A stretch of DNA of 64,000 nucleotides from Streptococcus sp. zg-86 (GCF_017639855.1 NZ_CP072115.1:682001-746000); one strand, 5' to 3'; positions 26,618 through 35,597 are shown, counted from the stretch's first letter. Made by a program: numbers and translations. The notes: a model not told the origin generated them from the sequence alone.

Positions 26618-27586
26618 ATGGACAAAATAGGAAAATATGTGCGCAACCTGTCAGTGGTTGCCCTGAGTGCTCTAGCTTTAGCTGGCTGTTCATCTTCAGG
26701 TAGTCAGAATACAGATACAGTAAAAGTCGGTATTTTACAATACATGGAGCATGATTCTTTATCGGCTGCCCGTAAAGGATTTATAGCGGAATTAGAAGAA
26801 AATGGTTACAAAGAAGGAGAAAAAATCACCCTTGATTACCAAAATGCCCAAGGGGATCAAGCTAACCTCCAAACGATTTCTGAGCAACTAATTGGTGATA
26901 ATGATCTGATTTTAGCTATTGCAACGCCAGCTGCTCAGAGTTTAGCAACGGCTTCAACGGATACATCTGTTCTGTTTACTGCTGTAACGGATCCCTTATC
27001 AGCTGATTTGGTCAGTTCAATGGAAGAGCCAGGAGGCATGCTGACAGGAACGAGCGACCAAGCGCCGATTAATCAGCAGATTGATTTGCTTGGAAAGGCT
27101 GTTCCCCATGCAAAAACGGTTGGTATCTTATATACAACGAGCGAACGTAATTCAGAAGTTCAGGTAGAAGCAGCCAAGCCCTTGCTTGAAAAAGCTGGCT
27201 ATAAGGTAGTGGTTAAAGGTATTTCAAATACCAATGAAGTCCAAGATGCAGCGACAAGCCTGATGAAGGCGGTCGATGCAGTCTTTATTCCAACAGACAA
27301 TACCGTTGCGTCAACCATGACCATGATTGGAGAATTATCCCTTCAGTATAAGGTTCCAGTTGTGGGTGGTTCAACCGATATGGTCGATGAAGGTGGTTTA
27401 CTTACCTATGGAACAAACTATGAAGCCTTGGGTCGTCAGACCGCTAAAATGGCAATAAAGATTATCGAGGGAGCAGATCCTGCCAAGACAGCTGTAGAAT
27501 ATCCAGAAACGGTTAGCCTACACGTCAATGAGGAAATGGCTAAAAAATTGGGCATTGACCTAGCAGGACTCTCGGTATCAAAATAA
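26618..27586 (+). CDS. ABC transporter substrate-binding lipoprotein 2 (TrpX-like paralog)
   Basis: Tandem paralog of the preceding gene, 322 aa, lipobox LAGCSS. The same signatures are kept (VKVGILQYMEHDSLSAARKGF, LDYQNAQGDQANLQT, FTAVTDPL, PTDNTVAST), with divergence elsewhere. Two binding proteins sharing one permease and ATPase suggests two ligands or affinities. AATGGAGAGATAG upstream supplies the ribosome site. Confidence 0.85.
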   Translation: MDKIGKYVRNLSVVALSALALAGCSSSGSQNTDTVKVGILQYMEHDSLSAARKGFIAELEENGYKEGEKITLDYQNAQGDQANLQTISEQLIGDNDLILAIATPAAQSLATASTDTSVLFTAVTDPLSADLVSSMEEPGGMLTGTSDQAPINQQIDLLGKAVPHAKTVGILYTTSERNSEVQVEAAKPLLEKAGYKVVVKGISNTNEVQDAATSLMKAVDAVFIPTDNTVASTMTMIGELSLQYKVPVVGGSTDMVDEGGLLTYGTNYEALGRQTAKMAIKIIEGADPAKTAVEYPETVSLHVNEEMAKKLGIDLAGLSVSK

Positions 27587-27644
27587 AAGGGACGAAGAGG
27601 GAAGCGGAGTTGGTTTTCTGACTTCCTAAATAAAGGAGAACATT

Positions 27645-28541
27645 GTGGATTTGATATTATCAAGTGTATCGCAGGGCCTATTGTGGTCAATTATGGCGAT
27701 TGGAGTTTATTTAACATTTCGTATTTTAGATATTGCTGATTTGACAGCTGAAGGAGCCTATCCTTTGGGAGCAGCAGTCTGTGCAACAGGGATTGTCAAT
27801 GGGGTCAATCCTTTACTGGCTACCTTCCTTGCTTTTATCGGCGGGATGCTGGCAGGGCTTATTTCAGGTTTATTGCATACCAAGCTGAAAATTCCTGCTC
27901 TTTTAACAGGGATTGTCACGCTAACAGGTTTGTATTCGATTAACTTGAAAATTCTTGGCAAAGCCAATGTAGCCTTGTTGCGCCAACAGACCTTGGTTAC
28001 TCAGTTACAGAAAATGGGCTTAACGAAAACCTATGCCGTTCTCATCATCGGTGCGATTTTCGTTCTGGTTGTGATTGCCTTATTGACCTTGCTTTTAAAT
28101 ACCCAAGTTGGTCTTGCTCTTCGTTCAACAGGGGATAACATTCCAATGAGTGAAGCCAATGGGATTAACGTTGATAAGATGAAGATTTATGGCTACATGT
28201 TGTCAAATGGGCTGATTGCACTCTGTGGCGCTCTCTTGACACAAAATAATGGCTATGCAGACTTGAATTCGGGTACTGGAACGATTGTAATCGGTCTTGC
28301 CTCCGTGATTATTGCGGAAGTAATTTTACGTAATTTGCGCATTGGTTGGCGGTTGGCCTCTGTGGTACTTGGCTCGGTTATCTACCGGTTGATTATCTTA
28401 GCGATTCTTGAAATTCCTGGTATGGATGCTGACTTGGTGAAATTGTTCTCAGCAACGCTTCTCGCCTTTGTCCTTTTTGTACCAGAATTGCAGAAAAAAT
28501 TACAGATTCGTAAGCCAAATCTATCTGAAAAATCAGCTTAG
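27645..28541 (+). CDS. trpY: ABC transporter permease (TrpY-like)
   Basis: Hydrophobic 298-aa permease of the branched-chain/ribose type with about eight membrane segments (LLWSIMAIGVYLTFRILDIADLTAEG at the N-terminus, the EAA-like ALRSTGDNIPMSEANGIN loop contacting the ATPase). The start is GTG with AAAGGAGAA eight bases upstream. It is encoded between the two binding proteins and the ATPase. Substrate is inferred as aromatic amino acids from family and context. Confidence 0.88.
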   Translation: MDLILSSVSQGLLWSIMAIGVYLTFRILDIADLTAEGAYPLGAAVCATGIVNGVNPLLATFLAFIGGMLAGLISGLLHTKLKIPALLTGIVTLTGLYSINLKILGKANVALLRQQTLVTQLQKMGLTKTYAVLIIGAIFVLVVIALLTLLLNTQVGLALRSTGDNIPMSEANGINVDKMKIYGYMLSNGLIALCGALLTQNNGYADLNSGTGTIVIGLASVIIAEVILRNLRIGWRLASVVLGSVIYRLIILAILEIPGMDADLVKLFSATLLAFVLFVPELQKKLQIRKPNLSEKSA

Positions 28542-28552
28542 GAGGAAAAAAC

Positions 28553-29353
28553 ATGAAAACGATTTTATCCATTCAAGATATTCATAAGACCTTCGAAGCA
28601 GGCACAATCAATGAAAATCATGTGCTACGTGGGATGAATTTGGATGTCAAAGAAGGGGATTTTATCTCCATTATTGGCGGAAATGGTGCAGGAAAATCAA
28701 CCTTGATGAACAGTCTTGCAGGTGCTTTGACCGTTGATTCAGGAGACATTTTATTAGACGGAAAGTCAATCAAGCATATTCCAGCTGCGAAACGTGCGCG
28801 TGACATCAGTCGTGTTTTTCAAGATCCGAAAATGGGAACCGCTTCTCGCTTGACCATTGAAGAAAATATGGCAGTTGCTTATCGCCGTGGTCTTTCTCGT
28901 GGTTTGAGCTGGGGAGTAAAAGACAGCGAGCGTAAGATTTTTAAAGAAGCACTGAAAGAGTTGGACTTGGGACTTGAAAATCGAATGAAGGTAGATACCC
29001 AATTTTTATCAGGCGGTCAGCGCCAAGCTCTGACCTTGCTTATGGCTTCCTTGGTCAAACCAAAAGTCTTACTGTTGGATGAGCATACAGCGGCTCTTGA
29101 TCCTAAGACTAGTGATATGGTCATGAAATTAACCAAAAAAATTGTTGAAAAAGACCGCTTGACAGCCTTGATGATTACCCATAATATGGAAAATGCTATC
29201 GAGTATGGTAATCGTCTTGTTATGCTTCACCAAGGTCGCATTGTGGTTGATGTCCAAGGTGAAGAAAAAGCAAATCTGACAGTCCAAGATTTAATGGATT
29301 TGTTCCACAAAAATAGCGGTCAAAAACTGACAGATGACGAAATGATGCTCTAA
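28553..29353 (+). CDS. trpZ: ABC transporter ATPase (TrpZ-like)
   Basis: Cytoplasmic ATPase, 266 aa: Walker A GGNGAGKST, Q-loop VFQDPKMG, signature LSGGQRQALTL, Walker B VLLLDEHTAALDP, H-loop MITHNM. LSGGQRQALT with the EHTAALDP variant is typical of this amino-acid transporter subfamily. AGGAGGAAA precedes the ATG. A terminator closes the operon. Confidence 0.9.
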   Translation: MKTILSIQDIHKTFEAGTINENHVLRGMNLDVKEGDFISIIGGNGAGKSTLMNSLAGALTVDSGDILLDGKSIKHIPAAKRARDISRVFQDPKMGTASRLTIEENMAVAYRRGLSRGLSWGVKDSERKIFKEALKELDLGLENRMKVDTQFLSGGQRQALTLLMASLVKPKVLLLDEHTAALDPKTSDMVMKLTKKIVEKDRLTALMITHNMENAIEYGNRLVMLHQGRIVVDVQGEEKANLTVQDLMDLFHKNSGQKLTDDEMML

Positions 29354-29370
29354 GCCATCACTTGAAATGT

Positions 29371-29397
29371 AAAAAAAGCCCGTCAAGGGGCTTTTTT
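29371..29397 (+). terminator. terminator of the transporter operon
   Basis: AAAAAGCCC/GGGCTTTTT hairpin with GTCAAG loop and T-run. Confidence 0.85.
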
Positions 29398-29465
29398 GCA
29401 TTCTTAGTTAATTGGTACTCATACCAGAAGAGAAGTAGTGACAGAATGTGTCAGTCTATTCTTTT

Positions 29466-29820
29466 TCCTATATTCTAGTTTGTTATTTTTCATAGAAAAT
29501 CTGCATTCTAGTTTCCAAGTCTAGCAATTATTGTTGAAAAAATAGTTTCCTATGTTTCCAGTCTGGTAATCTTTAGTGAAAAAATCGTTCCCTGTGTCCT
29601 GAGTCTGGCCTTCTTTCATGAAAAATGCTTTCCTAGTTTCCAAGTCTAGCAATTTTTATTGAAAAAATTCTCCCTGTGTTTCCAGTCTGGCTTTCTTCAA
29701 TGGGAAATGGCTTCCTAAGTTTTAAGTCTTGTATTCTTCGTTGAAAAAAGACTTCCTATGTTTTAAGTTTGTCATTTTTTAGTGAAAAATGCTTCCCTAG
29801 CTTCCAAGCTTCCTTTTTCA
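29466..29820. repeat. nine degenerate tandem repeats, period 41 bp
   Basis: Units start at about 29466, 29507, 29548, 29590, 29631, 29672, 29713, 29754 and 29794. The consensus is near TTCCTATGTTTCCAGTCTGG followed by an AT-rich block with TGAAAAAAT. Units 2 and 5 share TCTAGTTTCCAAGTCTAGCA. No open frame spans them and 41 is not a multiple of three. They lie between two convergent terminators. Function unknown. Confidence 0.8.
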
Positions 29821-29833
29821 GTCTATAAAAGAT

Positions 29834-29870
29834 TCATCCCTTGTTCAGTCAAAGAGTGAACAAGGGATGA
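29834..29870 (-). terminator. terminator of the aroG-aroG-aroE-aroB operon
   Basis: A perfect 14-bp stem TCATCCCTTGTTCA/TGAACAAGGGATGA lies just beyond the aroB stop. The T-run (ATCTTTT) is short. Confidence 0.7.
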
Positions 29871-29885
29871 TTTAATGGTCTGTGA

Positions 29886-30953
29886 TTACTTGTCTAGGTA
29901 TTCTTTCATTTCTTCAATAGGAATTTGATGAATGGCTGCGGTTCCGATTTCTGGTACAATGATTGTTTTGATGGATTGACCGCGTGCTTTTTTATCATGT
30001 GTTAAAGCAGCGTAGAGTTTAGAAGGATTCCACGGTTCATGGGAAACGGGCAGTTCAAATTTCTGACACATGGAACGAATTTGCTGGGTGATACCTGCTG
30101 GCATAAGGCCTTTTTGTTCGGCAACGTGTGCTAGTTGCACCATGCCAATAGCGACAGCTTCCCCATGCATAACTTCGCCATAGCCTGCCGTTGCTTCAAT
30201 AGCGTGACCAATGGTATGGCCAAAGTTTAAATAAAGTCGCACGCCATTATCGAATTCATCTTCCACAACAATTTTCCGCTTTACATTACAAGAATGGTAG
30301 ATAAGACTTTCTGCATGCTCTAGGATACTTGCAACAGAACCGTCCATTTCATCTAATTCCTGCCACAATTCTACATCTGCAATTAGACCGTATTTGATGA
30401 CTTCGCCCATGCCTTCGATTAATTCACGTTCACCTAATGTTTGTAGGGTGTCAGGATCGATGAGCACGCCATCAGGTTGATAAAATGCTCCAACCATATT
30501 TTTGGCATAGGGAGTATTGACTCCTGTTTTCCCCCCTATAGAAGAATCAACTTGCGCTGTTAGGCTAGTTGGAATTTGAAGGAAATGAATTCCCCTCATG
30601 TAAGTAGCGGCTACAAAACCGGCTAGATCCCCAACTACGCCACCTCCTAGGGCAATAATGCCATCGCTACGAGTCATACCATTTGACACTAGAAATTCAT
30701 AGGCTAGCTGAACAGTTTCTAAGTTTTTACGGGCTTCCCCTTCCAAAAATTCAAAAACAAGCACTTCAAATCCAGCCACTTCCAAACTGGTCTTGACAAT
30801 ATCAGCGTATAGGGCTCCCACATGGTTATCCGTTATAATTGTGATTTTTTGTGTTGGCCAGACTTGACTGACCCACTCCCCTGCTTTGGCAAGGCTCCCT
30901 CTTTCAATTAAGAGTGTGTAAGGATGATGCGGAATATTGACGATTAGTTGCAT
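29886..30953 (-). CDS. aroB: 3-dehydroquinate synthase
   Basis: Second shikimate step, DAHP to 3-dehydroquinate, NAD- and metal-dependent. GGGVVGDLAGFVAATYMRG, PTSLTAQVDSSIGGKTGVN and the zinc ligands around NFGHTIGHAIE and MHGEAVAIGM are present; 355 aa is standard. It is last in the inverted operon, with a 15-bp gap after aroE. Confidence 0.97.
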   Translation of the reverse strand: MQLIVNIPHHPYTLLIERGSLAKAGEWVSQVWPTQKITIITDNHVGALYADIVKTSLEVAGFEVLVFEFLEGEARKNLETVQLAYEFLVSNGMTRSDGIIALGGGVVGDLAGFVAATYMRGIHFLQIPTSLTAQVDSSIGGKTGVNTPYAKNMVGAFYQPDGVLIDPDTLQTLGERELIEGMGEVIKYGLIADVELWQELDEMDGSVASILEHAESLIYHSCNVKRKIVVEDEFDNGVRLYLNFGHTIGHAIEATAGYGEVMHGEAVAIGMVQLAHVAEQKGLMPAGITQQIRSMCQKFELPVSHEPWNPSKLYAALTHDKKARGQSIKTIIVPEIGTAAIHQIPIEEMKEYLDK

Positions 30954-30968
30954 AACTTCACCAGCTTT

Positions 30969-31835
30969 CTATCCATGAACTATTTCTTCTAAGGCTTTCC
31001 AAATTGTATCTGTTGGCATGGTCTCTCCTGTCCAAGCTTCAAAGGCTTCGGCTGCTTGAAATAACAACATTCCCAGACCATTGATTGTTCGGACACCCTT
31101 ACTACGGGCAAAGGCTAGGAGAGGTGTTTCAAAGGGCTGATAAATGATGTCAGCAACAATGATGGATGATGGTAGGATACAATCTTGTGGAATAATCATT
31201 GTTGAGCCATCCATTCCCACATTTGTAGCATTGATTAGTAAATCAGATTGGAGAATTTTTTCCTGTAACAGCTCTGTCTCTTCGATTGGAAAGACAGTAA
31301 TTTCTACCCCAGTAAGGGCCATTAGTTCTGCTGCCTTTTCTTTGGTTTGATTTAAGGAAGATGAGCGTTTAAAAATATTGATTTGCTTGGCTCCATTTAG
31401 GGCGGCTTGTGCGATAATAGCTAAACCAGCTCCACCTGCCCCTAGAATAGTAAGAGTTTTTTGCTCGACATGAAAAGCAGTTAGATTGGACAAACTTCTG
31501 AAAAATCCGATACCGTCTGTATTATGTCCAATCAGTTTGCCATCTCGATGAATGACAGTATTGACTGCACCAATCAAACGAGCAGAATCAGTTAGTTCAT
31601 CCATGTAGGGCAAAACAGCTTGTTTATAGGGCATAGAGATGTTGATGCCAAACATGTTGTAGCGTTTAATGTTGTCGATTGTTACTGCCAATTCACTTTC
31701 TGGAATATCCCATGCGACATAAACCCCATTTACCCCAGTTTGTTGAAAAGCCTGATTGTGAATAAAGGGTGAGATAGAATGGCGAATGGGAGTTGCGACA
31801 ACAGCAGCCAAGCGCGTGTAACCATCAATAAGCAT
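30969..31835 (-). CDS. aroE: shikimate dehydrogenase
   Basis: NADPH-dependent reduction of dehydroshikimate. The substrate site SISPFIHNQAF, NTDGIGF, the dinucleotide loop GAGGAGLAI and the C-terminal NGLGMLLFQAAEAFEAWTG are visible. I placed the start at the ATG at 31835, with GAGGTG four bases upstream. An ATG 21 bp earlier lies before this ribosome site. That gives 288 aa, the usual size. Confidence 0.96.
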   Translation of the reverse strand: MLIDGYTRLAAVVATPIRHSISPFIHNQAFQQTGVNGVYVAWDIPESELAVTIDNIKRYNMFGINISMPYKQAVLPYMDELTDSARLIGAVNTVIHRDGKLIGHNTDGIGFFRSLSNLTAFHVEQKTLTILGAGGAGLAIIAQAALNGAKQINIFKRSSSLNQTKEKAAELMALTGVEITVFPIEETELLQEKILQSDLLINATNVGMDGSTMIIPQDCILPSSIIVADIIYQPFETPLLAFARSKGVRTINGLGMLLFQAAEAFEAWTGETMPTDTIWKALEEIVHG

Positions 31836-31880
31836 AAAACACCTCTTTTCGTACAAGATTTGATGAATAAGGGGGAATCG

Positions 31881-32918
31881 TTAGAGTGCTTGGGATTCTG
31901 TTTGGTAGATTTCACGAATCAAGCTTTCAGTTTTTTCCCATCCCAAACAAGGGTCTGTAATGGATTTTCCATAAATATCAGGAGTATCTTGTCGTCCATC
32001 TTCTAGGTATGACTCAATCATAAAACCGCGAACGTATTGACGAATGGATTGATTCCAAGCTCGGTTAATGAGGGTTTGGCGGACGATGCGAATTTGTTCC
32101 AAGTAGTTTTTCCCTGAATTATCATGATTGGTATCAATGACGATAAAGGGATTTTTTAAGCCAAATTGTTGGTATTGCTTAATGGTATGCAGAAGGTTAT
32201 CGTAGTAGTAGTTTGGTAGATTAATCCCCAGTTCATTGTTAGCTCCACGTAAGATGATGTGTGCTAGAGGATTTCCGTCAGTATCGACTTCAGCATCACG
32301 GTAGATAAAGTTTTGTTGATTTTGAGCCGCATATACTGCATTGAACATGACGGTCAGATTGCCAGAAGTTGGATTTTTCATGCCAACAGGTGCATCAATT
32401 CCAGAAGCGACAAAGCGGTGTTCCTGGTCTTCTACCGAACGTGCGCCAATAGCGTGGTAGGATACCAAATCATCTACAAGAGGATAGTTGGCTGAATAGA
32501 GCATCTCATCTGCGGTTGTCAAGCCTGTTTCTGTGATGACCCGATAGTGGAGGTTGCGCACCGCCGCAATACCATTGATTAAGTCTGGTAATTTAGAAGT
32601 ATCTGGTTGGTGTACCAGTCCTTTATAACCTTCTCCATTGGTTCGCGGTTTTGCAGTATAGACCCGCATGACGATGAAGATTTTATCCTTGACTTCTTCT
32701 TGCAGTTGGGCAAGGCGATGAGCATAATCGAGGACAGCTTCTTCATTATCTGACGAACAAGGTCCGATAATGAGGAGGAGGCGGTCGTCTTGTCCTGTTA
32801 TAATCTGGTGGAGTTCGTGATCACGTTCCATTTTTTTGGCTAAAAATTCTCCAGAAAGTTTCGACAAGGCTTTAACCGTTGCTAAATCAATTTTTTCACT
32901 TTTTTGATGAATTCCCAT
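31881..32918 (-). CDS. aroG: DAHP synthase (type I, AroFGH class), copy 1
   Basis: Condenses PEP and erythrose-4-phosphate, the entry and feedback point of the shikimate pathway. Motifs: IGPCSSDN, KPRTNGEGYKGL, TGLTTADEML, GARSVEDQEHRF, GMKNPTSG, DTNHDNSGK. It has 345 aa. It is closely similar throughout to the next gene upstream, a tandem duplication. I see no Shine-Dalgarno before its ATG (TTATATAAATAAT only). The two isozymes may differ in feedback by Phe or Tyr; this cannot be read from the sequence. Confidence 0.95.
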   Translation of the reverse strand: MGIHQKSEKIDLATVKALSKLSGEFLAKKMERDHELHQIITGQDDRLLLIIGPCSSDNEEAVLDYAHRLAQLQEEVKDKIFIVMRVYTAKPRTNGEGYKGLVHQPDTSKLPDLINGIAAVRNLHYRVITETGLTTADEMLYSANYPLVDDLVSYHAIGARSVEDQEHRFVASGIDAPVGMKNPTSGNLTVMFNAVYAAQNQQNFIYRDAEVDTDGNPLAHIILRGANNELGINLPNYYYDNLLHTIKQYQQFGLKNPFIVIDTNHDNSGKNYLEQIRIVRQTLINRAWNQSIRQYVRGFMIESYLEDGRQDTPDIYGKSITDPCLGWEKTESLIREIYQTESQAL

Positions 32919-32952
32919 ATTATTTATATAACAGCGAATGGATAGAGGATTT

Positions 32953-34002
32953 CTATAATGCTGTCCCTTTCTCTTTTCCTAGTGTATTGTAGATTTCTTG
33001 TACCAATTGTTCTGTCTTTTCCCAGCCTAGACAGGGATCGGTAATGGATTTACCGAAGATTTTAGGCTCGTCTTGCCGGCCGTCTTCTAGGTAGGATTCA
33101 ATCATGAAGCCACGTACAGAACGGTGAATTGCCTCATTCCAATCACGGTTAATCAATGTTTGGCGGACGATGCGAATTTGTTCTAAATGTTTTTTACCAG
33201 AGTTATCATGGTTGGTATCAATGATGATAAAAGGATTTTCCAACTTCATTTGGTGATAGCGGTCAATGGTATCTAGTAGATTATCATAGTAGTAGTTGGG
33301 AGTATTCTTGCCAGACTCGTTCACAGCTCCCCGTAGGATAGCGTGAGCCAAGGGATTTCCTGAGGTATTGACCTCGGCACCATTGAATAGAAAATGTTGT
33401 TTTCCTTGGGCTGCATAGATTCCATTAAAGAGAACCGTGAGATTGCCCGAGGTAGGGTTCTTCATGCCTGTTGGAACATCAATACCAGAGGCGACGAAAC
33501 GATGTTGCTGGTCTTCTACAGAGCGAGCTCCGATTGCAACATAGGAAACGAGGTCATCAACCAAGGGTAAATTTTCGGGATAGAGCATCTCATCTGCGGT
33601 TGTCAGTCCGGTTTCTGTGATGACCCGATAGTGGAGATTACGTACAGCTCGAATCCCATTGATGAGATTTGGCTTACCTTTCGCATCTGGTTGGTGAACC
33701 AATCCCTTGTAACCTTCTCCATTAGTGCGAGGTTTAGCAGTATAAACCCGCATAACCATGAAAATCCGATCCTTCACCTGCTCTTGTAAGGCTGCTAGCC
33801 GGTGTGCATATTCTAAAACAGCTTCTTCGTTGTCAGAGGAGCACGGACCAATCACAAGGAGGATGCGGTCATCTTCTCCCTTGATAATGGCTTCTAATTC
33901 TTGGTCCTTTTTTTCCTTCTGGGCTAGAGCCTTGCCTGTTAATTTTGAAAAACTACGCATTTCCTCAATGTTAATTGTTTCGCTTACTAAATTGAATACC
34001 AT
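32953..34002 (-). CDS. aroG: DAHP synthase (type I, AroFGH class), copy 2
   Basis: First gene of the inverted operon and tandem paralog of the downstream copy, sharing every catalytic stretch (IGPCSSDN, KPRTNGEGYKGLVHQPD, NPTSGNLTV, DTNHDNSGK). GAGGAA ends one base before an ATG at 34008; the ATG at 34002 has better spacing (about six bases), giving 349 aa. An extended -10 promoter and a CodY-like box precede it. Confidence 0.95.
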   Translation of the reverse strand: MVFNLVSETINIEEMRSFSKLTGKALAQKEKKDQELEAIIKGEDDRILLVIGPCSSDNEEAVLEYAHRLAALQEQVKDRIFMVMRVYTAKPRTNGEGYKGLVHQPDAKGKPNLINGIRAVRNLHYRVITETGLTTADEMLYPENLPLVDDLVSYVAIGARSVEDQQHRFVASGIDVPTGMKNPTSGNLTVLFNGIYAAQGKQHFLFNGAEVNTSGNPLAHAILRGAVNESGKNTPNYYYDNLLDTIDRYHQMKLENPFIIIDTNHDNSGKKHLEQIRIVRQTLINRDWNEAIHRSVRGFMIESYLEDGRQDEPKIFGKSITDPCLGWEKTEQLVQEIYNTLGKEKGTAL

Positions 34003-34033
34003 AATCATTCCTCTTCATCTCAAAATTATTCCT

Positions 34034-34042
34034 ATTATAACA
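34034..34042 (-). promoter_or_regulatory. extended -10 promoter of the aroG operon
   Basis: On the minus strand TGTTATAAT, an extended perfect -10; the -35 (near TTTAAA) is weak. The leader would be only about 20-25 nt. Confidence 0.6.
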
Positions 34043-34065
34043 TGTTTACGATGATTTTTAAAGAA

Positions 34066-34080
34066 AGATTTCAGAAAATT
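34066..34080. promoter_or_regulatory. candidate CodY box before aroG
   Basis: On the minus strand AATTTTCTGAAATCT, 13 of 15 matches to the CodY consensus, just upstream of the -35 region. Confidence 0.45.
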
Positions 34081-34268
34081 CAGATGTTGTCATTGGCTAT
34101 CTGTAACGAAAAATAATCAGGATAACTTCTTTGGATAGAAAGGATAGAACCTGCTAGATTGTAACAAGTAAAGGTAGCTACTAGACGATAAAATCATGAA
34201 AATCTTCCTTAAATATGGTAGAATACTGACTAAACAGAGTATAACGGTTACAAAAGGAGGAAGAGGAC

Positions 34269-35195
34269 ATGGCACGAAAAGTAGGAATTATTGGACTTGG
34301 ACATGTTGGGGCTGCAGTCGCACATGGCTTAATTGCGCAAGGGGCATTTGATGATTATGTTTTTATCGATACGGATGAGGCAAAGGTGGCTGCAGAAGCC
34401 ATGGATTTTGCAGATGCAGCCGCAAATCTTCCTTATCATGCTACTATCCTTGTCAATGATTATCAGGCTTTGGCAGATGCGGATGTCGTGATTTCAGCCT
34501 TGGGGAATATCACCTTGCAGGACAATCCTCAGGCAGATCGCTTTGCCGAGCTTCCCTTTACAGCAAAAGAAGTTCCCGCAGTAGCTCAGCAATTAAAAGC
34601 GGTTGGTTTTAAGGGAATTCTAGTCGTTATTTCCAATCCTGTAGATGTAGTAACGAGTCTCTATCAAGAATATACTGGTCTACCAAAGGACCGTGTGATT
34701 GGAACTGGAACCTTGTTAGATACAGCTAGAATGAAGCGAGCAGTTGGCCAACATTTTTCACTCGATCCAAGAAGTGTGCAGGGCTACAATTTAGGAGAAC
34801 ATGGAAATTCCCAATTCACGGCTTGGAGCCAGGTGAAGATAAAAGGACAGGCTGTCTGTGATTTCCTTAGTGATACGGAGCGAGCGGAATTGGAAAAAAC
34901 AGCCATTATGGGTGGGCATACCGTTTTTTATAGCAAGAAATTTACCTCCTATGGCATTGCAAGTAGCACGATTCGCCTTGTTTTGGCCATCGTATCAGAC
35001 GCCCATGAAGAGTTACCAGTTTCTCACTACTATGAGCCTTTACAGACTTATTTGAGCTACCCAGCCATTGTTGGACGGTCCGGTATTATTGAGCGCATTC
35101 AGTTGCAGTTGACAGCAGAAGAGGAAGAAAAGTTAGCAGCATCTGCTCGTTTTATTCAGGAAAAAGTTGTGGCTAGTCTGGGTAGACAGGACTAG
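34269..35195 (+). CDS. L-2-hydroxyisocaproate dehydrogenase-like enzyme
   Basis: LDH/MDH-family NAD-dependent 2-hydroxyacid dehydrogenase, 308 aa: GLGHVGAAVAHGL (NAD), VISALGNI, VVISNPVDV, GTGTLLDTARMKRAVG and the catalytic His in NLGEHGNSQF. The pattern matches L-HicDH rather than glycolytic LDH. It would interconvert branched or aromatic 2-oxoacids and hydroxyacids, which fits its place among aromatic amino acid genes (inference). AAAGGAGG precedes it; TATGGTAGAAT upstream is a likely extended -10. Confidence 0.85.
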   Translation: MARKVGIIGLGHVGAAVAHGLIAQGAFDDYVFIDTDEAKVAAEAMDFADAAANLPYHATILVNDYQALADADVVISALGNITLQDNPQADRFAELPFTAKEVPAVAQQLKAVGFKGILVVISNPVDVVTSLYQEYTGLPKDRVIGTGTLLDTARMKRAVGQHFSLDPRSVQGYNLGEHGNSQFTAWSQVKIKGQAVCDFLSDTERAELEKTAIMGGHTVFYSKKFTSYGIASSTIRLVLAIVSDAHEELPVSHYYEPLQTYLSYPAIVGRSGIIERIQLQLTAEEEEKLAASARFIQEKVVASLGRQD

Positions 35196-35228
35196 TCATT
35201 GTCACTAAAGTGTAACAGGAATATGTTT

Positions 35229-35519
35229 CAGAATGTAGACAAACCTCACAATTCAGAAAAACATTACAATGATATTTCATTTTCTGTAGTTTTAAGGTTA
35301 GAAAATTTGCGAGCGTAGCGAGCACAATACCGCACCTCCGCCGTGCTAAAAGTGGGAGTGAGACAGAAGTCGTGATTTCGTTGAAATCGATTATCCTCGC
35401 TCCTTTGTTTCTGGGCTCGGGCTAAAATAATCCACTGGATTATTTTACTCCGAAGGAAGTCGCTGATGTCCGAAAGCACATGAGGATGGTGGCAATAAAA
35501 AGACTTTTTCTTCAAGCTG
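35229..35519. repeat. CAG...CTG repeat element A, copy 1 (long form)
   Basis: Begins CAGAATGTAGACAAACCT and ends TTTTTCTTCAAGCTG. It is flanked by an 18-bp direct repeat, TGTAACAGGAATATGTTT and TGTAACATGAATATGTTT (35211-35228 and 35518-35535; one mismatch). The core with GCGAGCGTAGCGAGCACAAT and GATGTCCGAAAGCACATGAG is shared with copies at 46.2 and 55.1 kb; the middle varies. Confidence 0.75.
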
Positions 35520-35563
35520 TAACATGAATATGTTTTCATAGAGGAAAGTCATTTATGATTTTA

Positions 35564-35572
35564 TGGTATAAT
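35564..35572 (+). promoter_or_regulatory. extended -10 promoter of the aroA operon
   Basis: TGGTATAAT, extended perfect -10, no clear -35. It overlaps an upstream in-frame ATG (35571) and so supports the aroA start at 35598. Confidence 0.65.
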
Positions 35573-35597
35573 GAGACAAACAAGAAAGGGATCAATC

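Noticed and set aside
29466..29820. CRISPR-like array
   Set aside because: Period is 41 bp but the whole unit is degenerate; there are no identical repeats separated by unique spacers and no cas genes.
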